DNA from: Geobacter sp.
GTDB lineage: Bacteria > Desulfobacterota > Desulfuromonadia > Geobacterales > Geobacteraceae
Assembly (NCBI GenBank): GCA_016177775.1
Contig: JACOUQ010000026.1
Location: 1 to 51,593 of the forward strand
Reading direction: 5' to 3'
DNA length: 51,593 nucleotides
Each line of letters starts with the position of its first letter. The stretch's first letter is position 1. Under the pieces are notes generated by a model, which was not told where the DNA came from, searched no databases, and saw nothing but the letters and a program-made list of their open reading frames with translations. Shown piece after piece: positions 16,756 to 26,239 of the stretch. The position numbers and the translations under genes were made by a program.

Positions 16756-18108
16756 ATGGACCTTTTCGTCGACAAGCGCATACTCACCATCAGCCAGCTG
16801 ACCAGGCTGGTCAGGGAGCTGCTGGAGGAGAATTTCGACCATGTCTGGGTAGAGGGTGAGATCTCCAACATGGCCATGCCTTCCTCGGGGCATCTCTATT
16901 TCACCCTGAAGGACGCCGGTGCGCAGCTGCGCTGCGTGATGTTCCGCGCCTCGGCCCGTGCCCTTCGTTTCCGGCCGGCCGATGGTATGGCGCTGGTGGT
17001 AAGGGGACGACTATCGGTCTACGACCAGCGTGGCGACTATCAACTCATTGTCGAATACTGCGAGCCCAAGGGGTTGGGGGCCCTCCAGCTCGCCTTCCAG
17101 CAGCTCAAGGAGAAACTGGCCAAAGAGGGGCTGTTCGACGAAGCGCACAAGAAGCCGCTGCCTCTTCTACCGCAGCGGATAGGGATTGTCACTTCTTCGA
17201 CTGGCGCGGCCATTCACGACATGCTCAATGTGCTGAAGCGGCGATTCGCCAATGTCGAGGTTCTGCTATACCCGGTCAGGGTCCAGGGGGATGGGGCGGC
17301 AGAGGAGATTGCCGCGGCAATCCGCGATTTCAACCGGTACAAAGAGATCGACGTGATGATCGTCGGCCGGGGCGGCGGCTCGCTGGAGGACCTGTGGGCT
17401 TTCAACGAGGAGGTGGTGGCCAGGGCCATCTACTCTTCGAGAATACCGGTCATCTCGGCCGTGGGGCACGAGGTGGACTTCACCATCGCCGACTTCGTGG
17501 CCGACCTGCGGGCGCCGACGCCGTCGGCTGCGGCCGAGCTGGTGCTCAGAAGCAAGGTTGAGCTGGAAAACGAGGTGACCGCCCTGTCGCACCGCCTGGT
17601 GCAGGCCGTGCAGAACCGGCTGCGCAGCCTGCGGAGCGATACCGCGGCACTGTCACGGGCCTTGCGTGATCCGAAGATGTTGCTGGGGTACCTGAGCCAG
17701 CGGGTGGATGATCTTTCCGGCCGCCTGGTCGCGGCCCTCCGGGGAAAGGTCGGCCGTCACGCAGACCGGCTCGATTCCCTCCAAACCCGCCTCCACCTCA
17801 AGCATCCCGCGCTGGAGCTGGAGCGATGCCGCGAGCGGGTCATCGTGCTGCAAGCTCAAGTCGAGAGTGCTTTTCACCGTAATCTGGACCGCAAGCGAGA
17901 GGTTCTGGCTATCAATGGCAGTAAGCTCCAGGCCCTTTCCCCGTTGGATACGCTCTCGCGAGGGTACAGCATCGTCCGTCTGCTCCCCGGTCTTTCGGTG
18001 GTAACCGATGGAACCGGTCTAGGCCAAGGCGACAGGCTTGAACTCAAGTTCCGTCGTGGAGGTGCGCTCTGTAAGGTTGAAGAGGTCAAGAAGGAGATCG
18101 GGGAATAG
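16756..18108 (+). CDS. xseA: Exonuclease VII large subunit
   Basis: A 450-residue nuclease subunit. An N-terminal OB-fold ([20 protein letters not shown], about 30-100) precedes the catalytic domain with [28 protein letters not shown] and [13 protein letters not shown], then a long coiled coil and a C-terminal LSRGYSIV segment. It degrades single-stranded DNA with XseB in mismatch repair and damage responses. The ATG at 16756 follows AAAGGGG. xseB lies 94 bp downstream with its own promoter. Confidence 0.97.
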   Translation: MDLFVDKRILTISQLTRLVRELLEENFDHVWVEGEISNMAMPSSGHLYFTLKDAGAQLRCVMFRASARALRFRPADGMALVVRGRLSVYDQRGDYQLIVEYCEPKGLGALQLAFQQLKEKLAKEGLFDEAHKKPLPLLPQRIGIVTSSTGAAIHDMLNVLKRRFANVEVLLYPVRVQGDGAAEEIAAAIRDFNRYKEIDVMIVGRGGGSLEDLWAFNEEVVARAIYSSRIPVISAVGHEVDFTIADFVADLRAPTPSAAAELVLRSKVELENEVTALSHRLVQAVQNRLRSLRSDTAALSRALRDPKMLLGYLSQRVDDLSGRLVAALRGKVGRHADRLDSLQTRLHLKHPALELERCRERVIVLQAQVESAFHRNLDRKREVLAINGSKLQALSPLDTLSRGYSIVRLLPGLSVVTDGTGLGQGDRLELKFRRGGALCKVEEVKKEIGE

Positions 18109-18143
18109 GGGACTGAATCCTCCCTTGTTCTGCCAGTCTCTCC

Positions 18144-18171
18144 TTGACTCGCGGTTCGTAAACTGTATAAT
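18144..18171 (+). promoter_or_regulatory. Strong sigma70 promoter for xseB-ispA-dxs
   Basis: TTGACT (18144-18149), 16-bp spacer, perfect TATAAT (18166-18171). Predicted start is near 18178, 25 bp before the xseB ATG. It is the best -10 match seen in the window and suggests that xseB, ispA and probably dxs are transcribed independently of xseA. Confidence 0.75.
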
Positions 18172-18202
18172 ACCCATCACTTTTCGGCATCCAGGAGTAC
18201 CA

Positions 18203-18436
18203 ATGGCAACGGAAAAGTTCGAAACATCGCTCAAAAAGCTGGAAGAGGTGGTAAAGCGTCTCGAAGGTGGCGAGTTATCTCTGGAAGAGTCACTAAAGGC
18301 CTTTGAAGAGGGAGTGAAGCACGCCGCCATATGTACCGGAAAGCTGAACGAGGCCGAGCGCAAGGTTGAGGTGCTCCTCAAGCGTAAGGACGGCACCTTT
18401 GTCAGGGAACCGTTTGATCTTGATGAAGAGCAGTGA
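18203..18436 (+). CDS. xseB: Exonuclease VII small subunit
   Basis: A 77-residue helical protein with the family core FETSLKKLEEVVKRLEGGELSLEESLKAFEEGVK, ending in an acidic tail. Several XseB copies bind the coiled coil of XseA. The ATG at 18203 follows CAGGAG; the open frame runs further upstream but has no better start. ispA begins 39 bp downstream. Confidence 0.95.
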   Translation: MATEKFETSLKKLEEVVKRLEGGELSLEESLKAFEEGVKHAAICTGKLNEAERKVEVLLKRKDGTFVREPFDLDEEQ

Positions 18437-18475
18437 GTCGTGAGTTGTTAGAGGAAAGGAAAAGAGAGACCATTT

Positions 18476-19369
18476 ATGGATCTGAAACAATATCTAAACG
18501 ATAAATGTAAATTGGTGGACGAGGCGCTGGACCGGTATCTGCCGAGAGAGACGGACCTGCCGGAGTCATTGCACAAGTCGATGCGCTATTCCGTATTCGC
18601 AGGCGGGAAGAGGGTGCGGCCGGCCCTGATGCTGGCTGCCTGCGAAGCGGTCGGCGGCGACATCAGCCGCGCCGTCCCGGCAGCCTGCGCCATGGAGATG
18701 ATCCACACTTACTCCCTCATCCATGACGACCTCCCTGCCATGGATGACGACGACTTCCGGCGCGGCCGCCCGACGAACCACAAGGTGTTCGGCGATGCCA
18801 TCGCCATCCTTGCTGGCGATGCCCTGCTGACCGAAGCATTCATTCTCATGAGCAACCCGGAATACGTGGCAAAGGTCGGGACAGCGTCCGCGTCCGCGGT
18901 AGTTCAGGAGATTGCCCGCTGTGCAGGATCGCGCGGCATGGTGGGTGGCCAGGTGGTGGACATGGAGAGCGAGGGTAAGCCGGACATCGACTTCGCCACG
19001 GTGGAGTATATTCACACCCACAAGACCGGCGCCTTGATCAAGGCCTCGGTCAAGGCGGGGGCCATTCTCGGCGGGGCTGACCAGGCCGGGGTAGAGGCTT
19101 TGACAAGGTATGGCGAGGCAGTAGGGCTTGCCTTCCAGATTGCTGACGACATCCTGGATATCGAGGGGACAACCGAGCAGATCGGCAAGGACGCCGGCAG
19201 CGACCAGGCGCGCGGCAAGGCGACCTATCCGGCGGTGATCGGTATCCACCAGTCGAAGGAACGGGCGCAGGAGCTGGTGGATCTGGCACTAGACTCCATC
19301 AAGGGGTTCGGCCCGGAGGCTGATCCCTTGCGGGAGATCGCCAAGTACATCGTCAGTCGGAAGACCTAA
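18476..19369 (+). CDS. ispA: Polyprenyl synthetase (farnesyl/geranylgeranyl diphosphate synthase)
   Basis: A 297-residue trans-prenyltransferase that condenses isopentenyl diphosphate onto allylic diphosphates. The first Asp-rich motif DDLPAMD is at 84-90 with DFRRGRPTNHK following; the second, DDILD, is at 224-228. GGKRVRP is at about 42-48. Its position between xseB and dxs is the usual bacterial isoprenoid cluster. Chain length cannot be fixed with certainty from sequence. Confidence 0.95.
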   Translation: MDLKQYLNDKCKLVDEALDRYLPRETDLPESLHKSMRYSVFAGGKRVRPALMLAACEAVGGDISRAVPAACAMEMIHTYSLIHDDLPAMDDDDFRRGRPTNHKVFGDAIAILAGDALLTEAFILMSNPEYVAKVGTASASAVVQEIARCAGSRGMVGGQVVDMESEGKPDIDFATVEYIHTHKTGALIKASVKAGAILGGADQAGVEALTRYGEAVGLAFQIADDILDIEGTTEQIGKDAGSDQARGKATYPAVIGIHQSKERAQELVDLALDSIKGFGPEADPLREIAKYIVSRKT

Positions 19370-19379
19370 CTTTCAAATT

Positions 19380-19459
19380 TGCCACGGAGACACAGAGGCA
19401 CGGAGAAGGCTAGGGATTATTTTAAGGGCTTTTCTCAGCGCCTCTGTGTCTCTGTGGCA
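19380..19459. repeat. CACAGAGACACAGAG-type hairpin between ispA and dxs
   Basis: Left arm at 19380-19407 (TGCCACGGAGACACAGAGGC...) and right arm at 19432-19459 are a 28-bp inverted repeat with few mismatches and a 24-nt loop. This motif family is widely dispersed in Geobacteraceae and other genomes. It fills most of the ispA-dxs gap and ends 8-17 bp before the possible dxs starts, so it may modulate dxs expression. Confidence 0.75.
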
Positions 19460-19476
19460 GAATTCAAGTGAAATCA

Positions 19477-21357
19477 ATGGGAATCATTCTCGACCAAATC
19501 AACTCCCCCGCCGACCTGAAGCGGCTTCCGGCATCAAGTCTCGAACCGCTTGCGGCCGAGCTTCGCGAGGCGATCATCGATACCTGCGCGGCCAACGGCG
19601 GTCACATTGCGCCGAGCCTCGGCGTGGTGGAACTGACCATTGCCCTGCACCGCGTCTTTACGACCCCTAAGGACAAGCTGATCTGGGACGTGGGTCACCA
19701 GGCCTATGCCCATAAGCTCCTCACCGGCCGGCGCGACACCTTCCGCACCCTGCGCACCCTGAACGGCATCAGCGGTTTTCCCAAGCGGGCCGAGTCCGAA
19801 CACGACCTCTTTGACGTGGGGCACTCTTCCACCTCCATCTCCGCTGCCCTTGGTTTCGCCGCGGCCCGCGATCTGAAGGGGGAGGGGAACAAGGTTGTGG
19901 CGGTCATCGGCGACGGTTCCATGACCGGCGGCATCGCCTACGAAGGGCTGAACCAGGCCGGACACCTGAACCGGGATATGATCGTCATCCTCAACGACAA
20001 CGAGATGTCGATCTCGGAGAACGTCGGGGCTCTGTCCGGATTTCTCAACCGCACCATCACCAGCGAGTTCGTGCACCGGATCAAGAAGGACGTGGAGAGC
20101 TTTTTGGAAGGGCTCGACACCAAGGTCAGCCGCAATGTCCTGAAAGTGGCCAAGCGGGCCGAGGAGTCGCTCAAGGGGCTCTTCACCCCCGGCATGCTGT
20201 TCGAGGCATTCGGCTTCGAGTACATCGGTCCCATCGACGGACACGACCTTCCGCAGTTAATCGAGACCCTGGAAAGGGTCAGGCAATTCGACGATGCGGT
20301 GCTCATTCATGTTATCACCAAAAAGGGCAAGGGGTACCGGCCGGCGGAGGAAAACCCCTCTCTGTTCCACGGCGTCGGCCCTTTCGATCGTATTACCGGC
20401 AAGGTGCACAAGGCCAAGGGGGGAGCTGCCTCCTATACGGCTGTGTTCGGCACGGCCATCCGGAGGCTCGCGGCCGAAGATGAGAAGGTAGTTGCCATCA
20501 CCGCTGCCATGCCGGACGGCACCGGCCTTTCCGGATTTGCCGCCGAGTTCCCGGAGCGCTTTTTTGATGTGGGAATCGCCGAGCAGCATGGGGTCACTTT
20601 CGCCGCCGGTCTTGCCGCCGAGGGTTACCGGCCGGTATTCGCCGTCTATTCATCGTTCCTGCAGCGTGCCTACGATGAGGTCTTCCACGACGTCTGTCTC
20701 CAGAACCTCCCGGTAGTCTTCGCCTTGGACCGCGCCGGCGTGGTGGGGAGCGACGGGCCGACCCACCACGGGGTTTTCGATATCTCCTACCTGCGCCACC
20801 TCCCCAACATGACCCTTATGGCCCCCAAGGACGAAAACGAGTTGCAGCACATGCTCTACACCGCTGCACAGCTCGGTTCCCCTGCCGTGATCCGCTATCC
20901 GCGCGGCGACGGTTATGGTGTCCCCCTGGAGCAGAAGTTCCGCCAGCTTCCCATCGGGAAGGGGGAGCTGTTGCGCACTGGGAGGGACGGTGCTCTCCTT
21001 GCCGTTGGCACCATGGTCATCCCGGCACTGGAGGTTGTCGAAACATTGGCAGCCCAAGGGAAGCAACTGGCAGTAGCAAACATGCGCTTCATCAAGCCAC
21101 TCGACCGGGAACTGGTTCTCAAGCTCGCCATGGAAACCGGCTTTCTGGTCACGCTGGAGGAAAACGTCCTGCAAGGGGGCTTCGGCACGGCCGTACTGGA
21201 ACTCCTGGAAGAGGAGGGGATCACCGGCGTCCCGGTCATACGAATTGGCTATCCGGACCGTTACGTTGAGCAGGGGGAGCAGAAGGAGCTGCGCGCCATG
21301 TACGGGCTGGATTCGATGGGTATTGCTGAGACGATACGAAAAGCGCTGAACAGATGA
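19477..21357 (+). CDS. dxs: 1-deoxy-D-xylulose-5-phosphate synthase
   Basis: A 626-residue thiamine-diphosphate enzyme making DXP from pyruvate and glyceraldehyde 3-phosphate, the first step of the MEP isoprenoid pathway. The TPP motif GDGSMTGG starts at 145; also visible are [27 protein letters not shown] and [20 protein letters not shown] stretches. The start may be ATG 19477 or GTG 19468; [11 protein letters not shown] matches known N-termini better. Coupling with ispA makes this an isoprenoid operon. Confidence 0.96.
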   Translation: MGIILDQINSPADLKRLPASSLEPLAAELREAIIDTCAANGGHIAPSLGVVELTIALHRVFTTPKDKLIWDVGHQAYAHKLLTGRRDTFRTLRTLNGISGFPKRAESEHDLFDVGHSSTSISAALGFAAARDLKGEGNKVVAVIGDGSMTGGIAYEGLNQAGHLNRDMIVILNDNEMSISENVGALSGFLNRTITSEFVHRIKKDVESFLEGLDTKVSRNVLKVAKRAEESLKGLFTPGMLFEAFGFEYIGPIDGHDLPQLIETLERVRQFDDAVLIHVITKKGKGYRPAEENPSLFHGVGPFDRITGKVHKAKGGAASYTAVFGTAIRRLAAEDEKVVAITAAMPDGTGLSGFAAEFPERFFDVGIAEQHGVTFAAGLAAEGYRPVFAVYSSFLQRAYDEVFHDVCLQNLPVVFALDRAGVVGSDGPTHHGVFDISYLRHLPNMTLMAPKDENELQHMLYTAAQLGSPAVIRYPRGDGYGVPLEQKFRQLPIGKGELLRTGRDGALLAVGTMVIPALEVVETLAAQGKQLAVANMRFIKPLDRELVLKLAMETGFLVTLEENVLQGGFGTAVLELLEEEGITGVPVIRIGYPDRYVEQGEQKELRAMYGLDSMGIAETIRKALNR

Positions 21358-21363
21358 AGCAAG

Positions 21364-21388
21364 AAGCCGGGAATGCCCGGCTTTTTTT
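21364..21388 (+). terminator. Rho-independent terminator after dxs
   Basis: An 8-bp stem AAGCCGGG (21364-21371) and CCCGGCTT (21376-21383) with loop AATG, followed by T residues to 21388. It closes the xseB-ispA-dxs unit. Confidence 0.9.
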
Positions 21389-21416
21389 ATTCCCCGTAAT
21401 GTGATATTTTGATTGT

Positions 21417-21725
21417 ATGAATTACGAAGAACTTAATGATTCCCTTGAGGTTTTGGGACTTTCCAGCCGGGCCTCGCTCAAGGAGATCAAGGAGCGGCAC
21501 CGCGCACTGGTAAAGGAACACCATCCGGACGCCGGCGGGATGGACGTGGAGCGTATCCGGCGCATTAATGATGCCTACCGGATTGTCACGAATTACGTGG
21601 CCAATTACTGTTTCTCCTTCAGCGAAGAAGAGTTCTACCGCCAGAACCCCGAAGAGCGGCTGATGCGCCAGTTTGAGGGAGACCCCCTCTGGGGCGGGCT
21701 TGGTGTGAACGGCAAGGGGCGTTGA
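21417..21725 (+). CDS. Small J-domain protein
   Basis: A 102-residue protein whose residues about 5-70 form a J domain with the diagnostic HPD at 36-38 (EHHPDAGG). It lacks the Gly/Phe and zinc regions of DnaJ, so it is a specialised DnaK co-chaperone. The C-terminal 30 residues are not recognised. It ends 1 bp before a GTG that could start the next gene, suggesting co-transcription with the TPR peptidase. Confidence 0.88.
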   Translation: MNYEELNDSLEVLGLSSRASLKEIKERHRALVKEHHPDAGGMDVERIRRINDAYRIVTNYVANYCFSFSEEEFYRQNPEERLMRQFEGDPLWGGLGVNGKGR

Positions 21726-21765
21726 TGTGGAAATATACGGGATTATAACAACAGTTAACTTCTTC

Positions 21766-21858
21766 AACGCAAAGACGCAAAGACGCGAAGGCGCAAAGAA
21801 CTTTATCATACAGATTGAATCCTTTTTTTGCGTCTTGGCGTCTTCGCGTCTTTGCGTT
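21766..21858. repeat. ACGCAAAGACGC-type hairpin between a GTG and a signal peptide
   Basis: Left arm from 21766 (AACGCAAAGACGC...) and right arm 21827-21858 (ending CGCGTCTTTGCGTT) are imperfect inverted repeats around an AT-rich loop. The element stops exactly one base before the ATG of the next gene's signal peptide. It is open in frame, so starting at GTG 21727 would give a 44-residue extension that includes the repeat. Confidence 0.75.
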
Positions 21859-23094
21859 ATGGCTCTTTTTTTCTCTGCATCTCTCTTAATTCCCGCTGTC
21901 GCCTTTCCCAACGACCCCACCCTCCAGAACAACTACGCCGTCGAACTTTTGCAGAAGGGGGAGTTCGAAAAGGGGCTTTCCTATTTCCAGGACGCCTATC
22001 GCCTCTATTCCTCCGACCCCACTGTAAAGTCAAATCTCGCTTTTGCCTATGTGATGGTTGGTGAAAAGCTGATGCAGCTGAATCGCTTCGAGGAGGCAGC
22101 CGACAAGTTCGACAGGGCCAAGGACCTTTATCCGGACGAGCCGAAATATTGGCTCCTGCGCGGCATCGCCTTCTATCGGATGAAGGATTATTTCAATGCC
22201 CGCTACGAGATGGAACAGGCCAGGGCTCGGGGTGGGGATTCGGTAGAGGTGCTTTTCCATCTTGGCCGGCTCTTCTATGACATGGGTGAGACCTTGCGCG
22301 GGGTAGATTTGTGGGAGCAGGCCCTGAAGCTGGAGCCTGGCAACACCGAGTTGCAGGCGCTGCTGGAAAAGGCGCGGCGCGAGGTGGCTGTTGAGGGGAG
22401 GATGGACCAGGGGCACTCCGGCAAGTTTCAGCTCTCCTTCGACGCAGCGGTAAAGACAGACTTGGCCGACCGGATTCTTGGCGCTCTGGAGGATTTTTAT
22501 AACCAAGTCGGCAACGACCTGGGGCGCTACCCATCTGCCAAGGTGCCGGTAATCCTGTATGCGAAGAAGGATTTCAAGGAGATCACCGATTCCCCATCGT
22601 GGTCGGGCGGGGTCTATGACGGTAAGATCCGCCTCCCCATAGGGGGTGTGCAGGAGCTTACCCCAAGGCTCCGGGCAATCTTGCGCCACGAGTATACCCA
22701 TGTGGTTGTCTATGACATCACCCGCGGCAACTGCCCGGTCTGGTTGAATGAGGGGCTTTCCGTGACGGAGGAGAAGGTGGAGCTCGAAACTCCGCTGGTT
22801 GAGCTCGATCGCGCGGTGAGGGGGGGGAAACTCCTCAGCTTCAAGTCGCTGGAGGGATCGTTCAACGGTTTCGGCAGCAGCCAGGCCTTTCTCGCCTATG
22901 AGCAGAGCTGGTCCATGACCCGCTTCCTCGTACAAAATTATGGCTGGCACAAGGTGCAGGAGATTCTTGTCAACCTGGGAAGGAAGATGACCATCGAGGA
23001 GGCAATCGCCAAGGCCCTGGGGGATTACGGGCTGGACTACGCTGCTGTCGAGGCCGAATGGCTTAAGAGCGTGCGGAAGGAATTCGCGGAGTAA
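21859..23094 (+). CDS. Exported TPR protein with zinc peptidase (MA-like) domain
   Basis: A 411-residue protein from ATG 21859, giving signal peptide MALFFSASLLIPAVAFP. TPR repeats cover about 20-170 (YAVELLQKGEFEKGLSYF and similar). The C-terminal gluzincin domain has HEYTH (277-281) and the downstream Glu in WLNEGLS. It is likely a periplasmic metallopeptidase or scaffold; the substrate is unknown. An alternative start, GTG 21727 with AAGGGG upstream, adds 44 residues encoded by the hairpin repeat and would hide the signal peptide. Confidence 0.85.
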   Translation: MALFFSASLLIPAVAFPNDPTLQNNYAVELLQKGEFEKGLSYFQDAYRLYSSDPTVKSNLAFAYVMVGEKLMQLNRFEEAADKFDRAKDLYPDEPKYWLLRGIAFYRMKDYFNARYEMEQARARGGDSVEVLFHLGRLFYDMGETLRGVDLWEQALKLEPGNTELQALLEKARREVAVEGRMDQGHSGKFQLSFDAAVKTDLADRILGALEDFYNQVGNDLGRYPSAKVPVILYAKKDFKEITDSPSWSGGVYDGKIRLPIGGVQELTPRLRAILRHEYTHVVVYDITRGNCPVWLNEGLSVTEEKVELETPLVELDRAVRGGKLLSFKSLEGSFNGFGSSQAFLAYEQSWSMTRFLVQNYGWHKVQEILVNLGRKMTIEEAIAKALGDYGLDYAAVEAEWLKSVRKEFAE

Positions 23095-23116
23095 ATTTAC
23101 AGGAATTGATCGAAAT

Positions 23117-23217
23117 TCCCCTCTCCCTAACCCTCTCCTTTAGGCCCGTATTTGGGTCCACAAGGGGGAGAGGGAACTATCTGCTCCCCTCCCTTTATGG
23201 GAGGGGTTGGGGGAGGG
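23117..23217. repeat. CCCTCTCCCTAACCC-type intergenic repeat
   Basis: Outer pyrimidine-rich arm (about 23117-23134) pairs imperfectly with GGGGTTGGGGGAGGG (about 23203-23217), and an inner stem CCCCTCCC (23186-23193) with GGGAGGGG (23199-23206) is perfect. GGGGGAGAGGG at 23164-23174 gives an alternative pairing. It sits between the TPR peptidase and the Rrf2 promoter and may terminate the former. Confidence 0.65.
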
Positions 23218-23240
23218 TGAGGTCAAGAAAAGATTTTTAC

Positions 23241-23283
23241 TTGACGAATGCCAATACGTCGGGTATAAAAGACTAAATTGGTC
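23241..23283 (+). promoter_or_regulatory. Promoter and candidate operator of the Rrf2-cydAB region
   Basis: TTGACG (23241-23246), 17-bp spacer, TATAAA (23264-23269). Over the predicted start lies GACTAAATTGGTC (23271-23283), a 13-bp dyad with one mismatched pair. An operator here would let the Rrf2 protein repress its own gene, as IscR and NsrR do. Operator identity is inference. Confidence 0.65.
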
Positions 23284-23300
23284 CTTAAGGAAACCTGCCC

Positions 23301-23744
23301 ATGATGGAGCTTACCCGCAAGGGTGAATACGCAATACGAGGCGTCATCTACCTCGCCCAGCAGCAGCCGGGGAAGATGGTGCTGATCAGCGAGATTGCCG
23401 AGGGGGCTGACGTCCCACAGATGTTCCTCGCCAAGATATTGCAGAGTTTTGCCAAGCTGGGGATCGTCAGGTCGTATCGCGGCACCGGCGGCGGTTTTAC
23501 ATTGGGACGCCCGGCATCTGATATAACGTTGCGCGAGGTGGTGGAGGCGGTGGAAGGCCCCATCGTGCCGAATCGCTGCCTCATGGGGAACGGTTCCTGC
23601 GACCGCATCGGCGGCTGCGGCGTGCATCCGGTCTGGCAGCGGGTGCAGGAGCAGGTGGTGCATATCCTGGAAAGCGTTACCCTGGAAGAGCTTGCCGAGA
23701 AGAATTCCAACACGAAAGAGCCCATACGCGGTATTGGCAGCTAG
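23301..23744 (+). CDS. Rrf2 family transcriptional regulator (possible Fe-S sensor)
   Basis: A 147-residue winged-helix regulator: MELTRKGEYAIRGVIYLA and a recognition helix near VPQMFLAKILQSF, then GGGFTLGRP. Three cysteines in the family loop, C93, C100 and C106, fit a [2Fe-2S] or [4Fe-4S] ligand set as in IscR/NsrR. It stands directly before cydAB, so control of the bd oxidase by oxygen, NO or Fe-S status is a reasonable inference. Starts at 23301 and 23304 are both possible. Confidence 0.88.
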   Translation: MMELTRKGEYAIRGVIYLAQQQPGKMVLISEIAEGADVPQMFLAKILQSFAKLGIVRSYRGTGGGFTLGRPASDITLREVVEAVEGPIVPNRCLMGNGSCDRIGGCGVHPVWQRVQEQVVHILESVTLEELAEKNSNTKEPIRGIGS

Positions 23745-23833
23745 GGCCATTTTTTTGCCATCAAACAAGACAAAAAAGACCTTGTTGGTTGATAAGATTT
23801 TCATCGTAGCCTAATCCTTTAAAGGAGGAAAAA

Positions 23834-25183
23834 ATGGACGTATTAACCCTCAGCAGGCTCCAGTTCGCGGTGACGAGCGCCTTCCACTTCATCTTCGTGC
23901 CGCTCACCCTGGGGCTTTCCATTCTCACCGCTTACATGGAAACCCGATACGTCAGGACAGGGGACGAAACCTATCTGAAGATGGCCAAGTTCTGGGGAAA
24001 GCTATTCCTCATCAACTTCGCCCTCGGCGTGGTCACCGGGATCACCCTGGAGTTCCAGTTCGGCATGAACTGGGCCGAATATTCCAAGTACGTGGGGGAC
24101 ATCTTCGGTGCGCCGCTTGCCATCGAGGCGACAGTGGCTTTTTTTCTGGAGTCGGTCTTCATCGGGGTCTGGATATTCGGTTGGAACCGGGTATCGAAGA
24201 AGCTCCACGCAGTCTCCATCTGGCTCGTGGCCATCGCCTCCAACCTCTCCGCTCTCTGGATTCTGCTGGCTAACGGTTGGATGCAGCACCCGGTCGGCTA
24301 TGTCCTGCGCAACGGCAGGGCCGAGATGGTCGATTTCATGGCCATGGTCACAAACCCGTACGGACTTCTGAAATTCGGCCACCAGCTTGTTTCCGGCTAC
24401 ACGGTCGGCGCCTTCTTCGTCATGGGGGTGTCTGCCTGGCACCTGCTCCGGAAAAACAGGCCCGATTTCTTCAAGCGCTCCTTCAGCATCGCTGCCAAAT
24501 TCGGCCTCGCCTCCACCTTGCTTGTGGCTATCATCGGCGACTTTCACGCGGTGGAGGTGGCCAAAACCCAGCCTGCCAAGTTCGCGGCCATGGAGTCGAT
24601 CTGGGAAACCAAAAGGGGTGTGGGGCTTAACCTTCTCCTGGTTCCGGACCCGATCAAGGAGTGCAACTCGCTTGAAAAGCTTTGCATTCCCAATGCGGTG
24701 AGTATGCTCGCCTTCCACAACCCTGACGCCGAAATCAAGGGGCTCAAGGAGTTTCCCCCCGAGTTGCGGCCCCCTGTTCAGCCGGTCTTCTGGAGTTTCC
24801 GCCTGATGGTGGGGCTCGGCACCTTCTTCATCCTCGCCTCCATTCTGGCGGTAATCATTTCCTGGCGCGGGACTATTGAAGCCAACCCGCTCTTCCTGAA
24901 GATACTGGTCTGGTCCATCCCGCTTCCCTACCTCGCGAACCAGCTCGGCTGGATCGTGGCCGAAGTGGGGCGGCAGCCCTGGATCGTCTACGGGGTGCTG
25001 AAGACTTCCGATGCGGTTTCCAAATCCATAACCACCGGCCAGGTCATCGGCTCGCTAGCCGGATTCACGCTCCTGTACAGCTTCCTCGGGTTCGTGGACA
25101 TCTTCCTCCTGACACGATACGCCCGCAAGGGGCCTGACGACGATCTTTCCGGAATCATAAAGCCAACAAGGCAGGAGGTTTAA
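23834..25183 (+). CDS. cydA: Cytochrome bd oxidase subunit I (short Q-loop)
   Basis: A 449-residue multi-pass membrane protein carrying hemes b558, b595 and d. His18 corresponds to the axial ligand in the N-terminal helix; EATVAFFLESVFIGVW holds the conserved acidic pair, and GWIVAEVGRQPW is the family signature. At 449 residues it is much shorter than the E. coli form (about 522), indicating a short Q-loop. AAAGGAGG precedes the ATG. cydB begins 1 bp after its stop. No cydX was recognised. Confidence 0.95.
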   Translation: MDVLTLSRLQFAVTSAFHFIFVPLTLGLSILTAYMETRYVRTGDETYLKMAKFWGKLFLINFALGVVTGITLEFQFGMNWAEYSKYVGDIFGAPLAIEATVAFFLESVFIGVWIFGWNRVSKKLHAVSIWLVAIASNLSALWILLANGWMQHPVGYVLRNGRAEMVDFMAMVTNPYGLLKFGHQLVSGYTVGAFFVMGVSAWHLLRKNRPDFFKRSFSIAAKFGLASTLLVAIIGDFHAVEVAKTQPAKFAAMESIWETKRGVGLNLLLVPDPIKECNSLEKLCIPNAVSMLAFHNPDAEIKGLKEFPPELRPPVQPVFWSFRLMVGLGTFFILASILAVIISWRGTIEANPLFLKILVWSIPLPYLANQLGWIVAEVGRQPWIVYGVLKTSDAVSKSITTGQVIGSLAGFTLLYSFLGFVDIFLLTRYARKGPDDDLSGIIKPTRQEV

Positions 25184-25184
25184 G

Positions 25185-26213
25185 ATGGCACTGCAAATTA
25201 CCTGGTTCGTTCTGTGGGGAGTGCTCTGGGGGGTCTATTTCATGCTGGACGGCTTTGTCCTGGGGACTGGCATGCTGCACGGCATCCTGGGAAAATCTGA
25301 TGGCGAGAAACGGGTCATGATCAACACCATCGGTCCGGTCTGGGATGGGAACGAAGTCTGGCTGATCACCGCCGGTGGCGCCACATTTGCCGCATTCCCG
25401 ACCACCTATGCCCTGATGTTCAGCTACCTCTACACCGCGCTACTGCTGCTCCTCTTCGCCCTGATCGTGCGGGGGGTCTCCTTCGAGTTCCGGGGGAAAC
25501 TGGACAATGCGACATGGAAGAAGGGATGGGACCTGGCTATCCAGGTTTCGAGCCTGATCCCGGCGCTACTCTTCGGCGTCGCCTTCGGCAATATCTTCCA
25601 GGGGCTTCCCATGGACGCCGCCGGCTACCACGGTTCGCTCCTGTCGCTCCTCAATCCCTATGGCCTTCTGACCGGCGTGCTGTTCGTTCTCCTCTTTCTT
25701 GAGCACGGTGCCCTCTACCTGACGGTAAAATCCACCGGCGATTTGAGCAACAGGGCGAAAAAACTGGCGGACAAGCTCTGGCCGGCGCTCCTGGTGGTAG
25801 CGGCGACCTTCCTGGTGTCCACCTGGTTTGCGACGCAGCTCTATGACAACTATCTGGGCGAAACCCTGCTCCTTATAGTTCCGCTCCTTGCGGTGGCGTC
25901 CCTTGTGGCCATAAGGGTGTTCTCCGCCTACGGCTCGCCCCTTAAGGCCTTTGCTGCATCCAGCGCCACCATCCTGCTGGTGGTGGCCACCGGCGTGATC
26001 GGCCTCTTCCCGAACCTGATCCCGTCCAGCATTGACCCGGCGTCCAGCCTGACGATCTTCAACTCCTCCTCCAGCCCCTACACCCTGAAGATCATGACCG
26101 TGGTTGCCTTCATCTTCGTCCCGATCGTCATCTCCTACAAGATCTGGGTCTACCGCATCTTCCGGGCTCCGCTCACGGTGGAGGAGGTGATCGCGGACAA
26201 AGGGGCGTACTAA
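25185..26213 (+). CDS. cydB: Cytochrome bd oxidase subunit II
   Basis: A 342-residue multi-pass membrane protein. The opening WGVYFMLDGFVLGTGML and GPVWDGNEVWLITAGGATFAAFP-like stretch are classic CydB. It pairs with CydA to reduce oxygen with quinol at high affinity, probably for oxygen detoxification in an organism that mainly respires anaerobically. GCAGGAGG precedes the ATG. Confidence 0.96.
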   Translation: MALQITWFVLWGVLWGVYFMLDGFVLGTGMLHGILGKSDGEKRVMINTIGPVWDGNEVWLITAGGATFAAFPTTYALMFSYLYTALLLLLFALIVRGVSFEFRGKLDNATWKKGWDLAIQVSSLIPALLFGVAFGNIFQGLPMDAAGYHGSLLSLLNPYGLLTGVLFVLLFLEHGALYLTVKSTGDLSNRAKKLADKLWPALLVVAATFLVSTWFATQLYDNYLGETLLLIVPLLAVASLVAIRVFSAYGSPLKAFAASSATILLVVATGVIGLFPNLIPSSIDPASSLTIFNSSSSPYTLKIMTVVAFIFVPIVISYKIWVYRIFRAPLTVEEVIADKGAY

Positions 26214-26239
26214 CACCCCGGCCAGTCCGGTTCAAGACG

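Noticed and set aside
18038..18202. 55-codon N-terminal extension of xseB
   Set aside because: It overlaps the xseA 3' end and the TTGACT/TATAAT promoter; XseB homology begins at ATG 18203 with a proper ribosome binding site.
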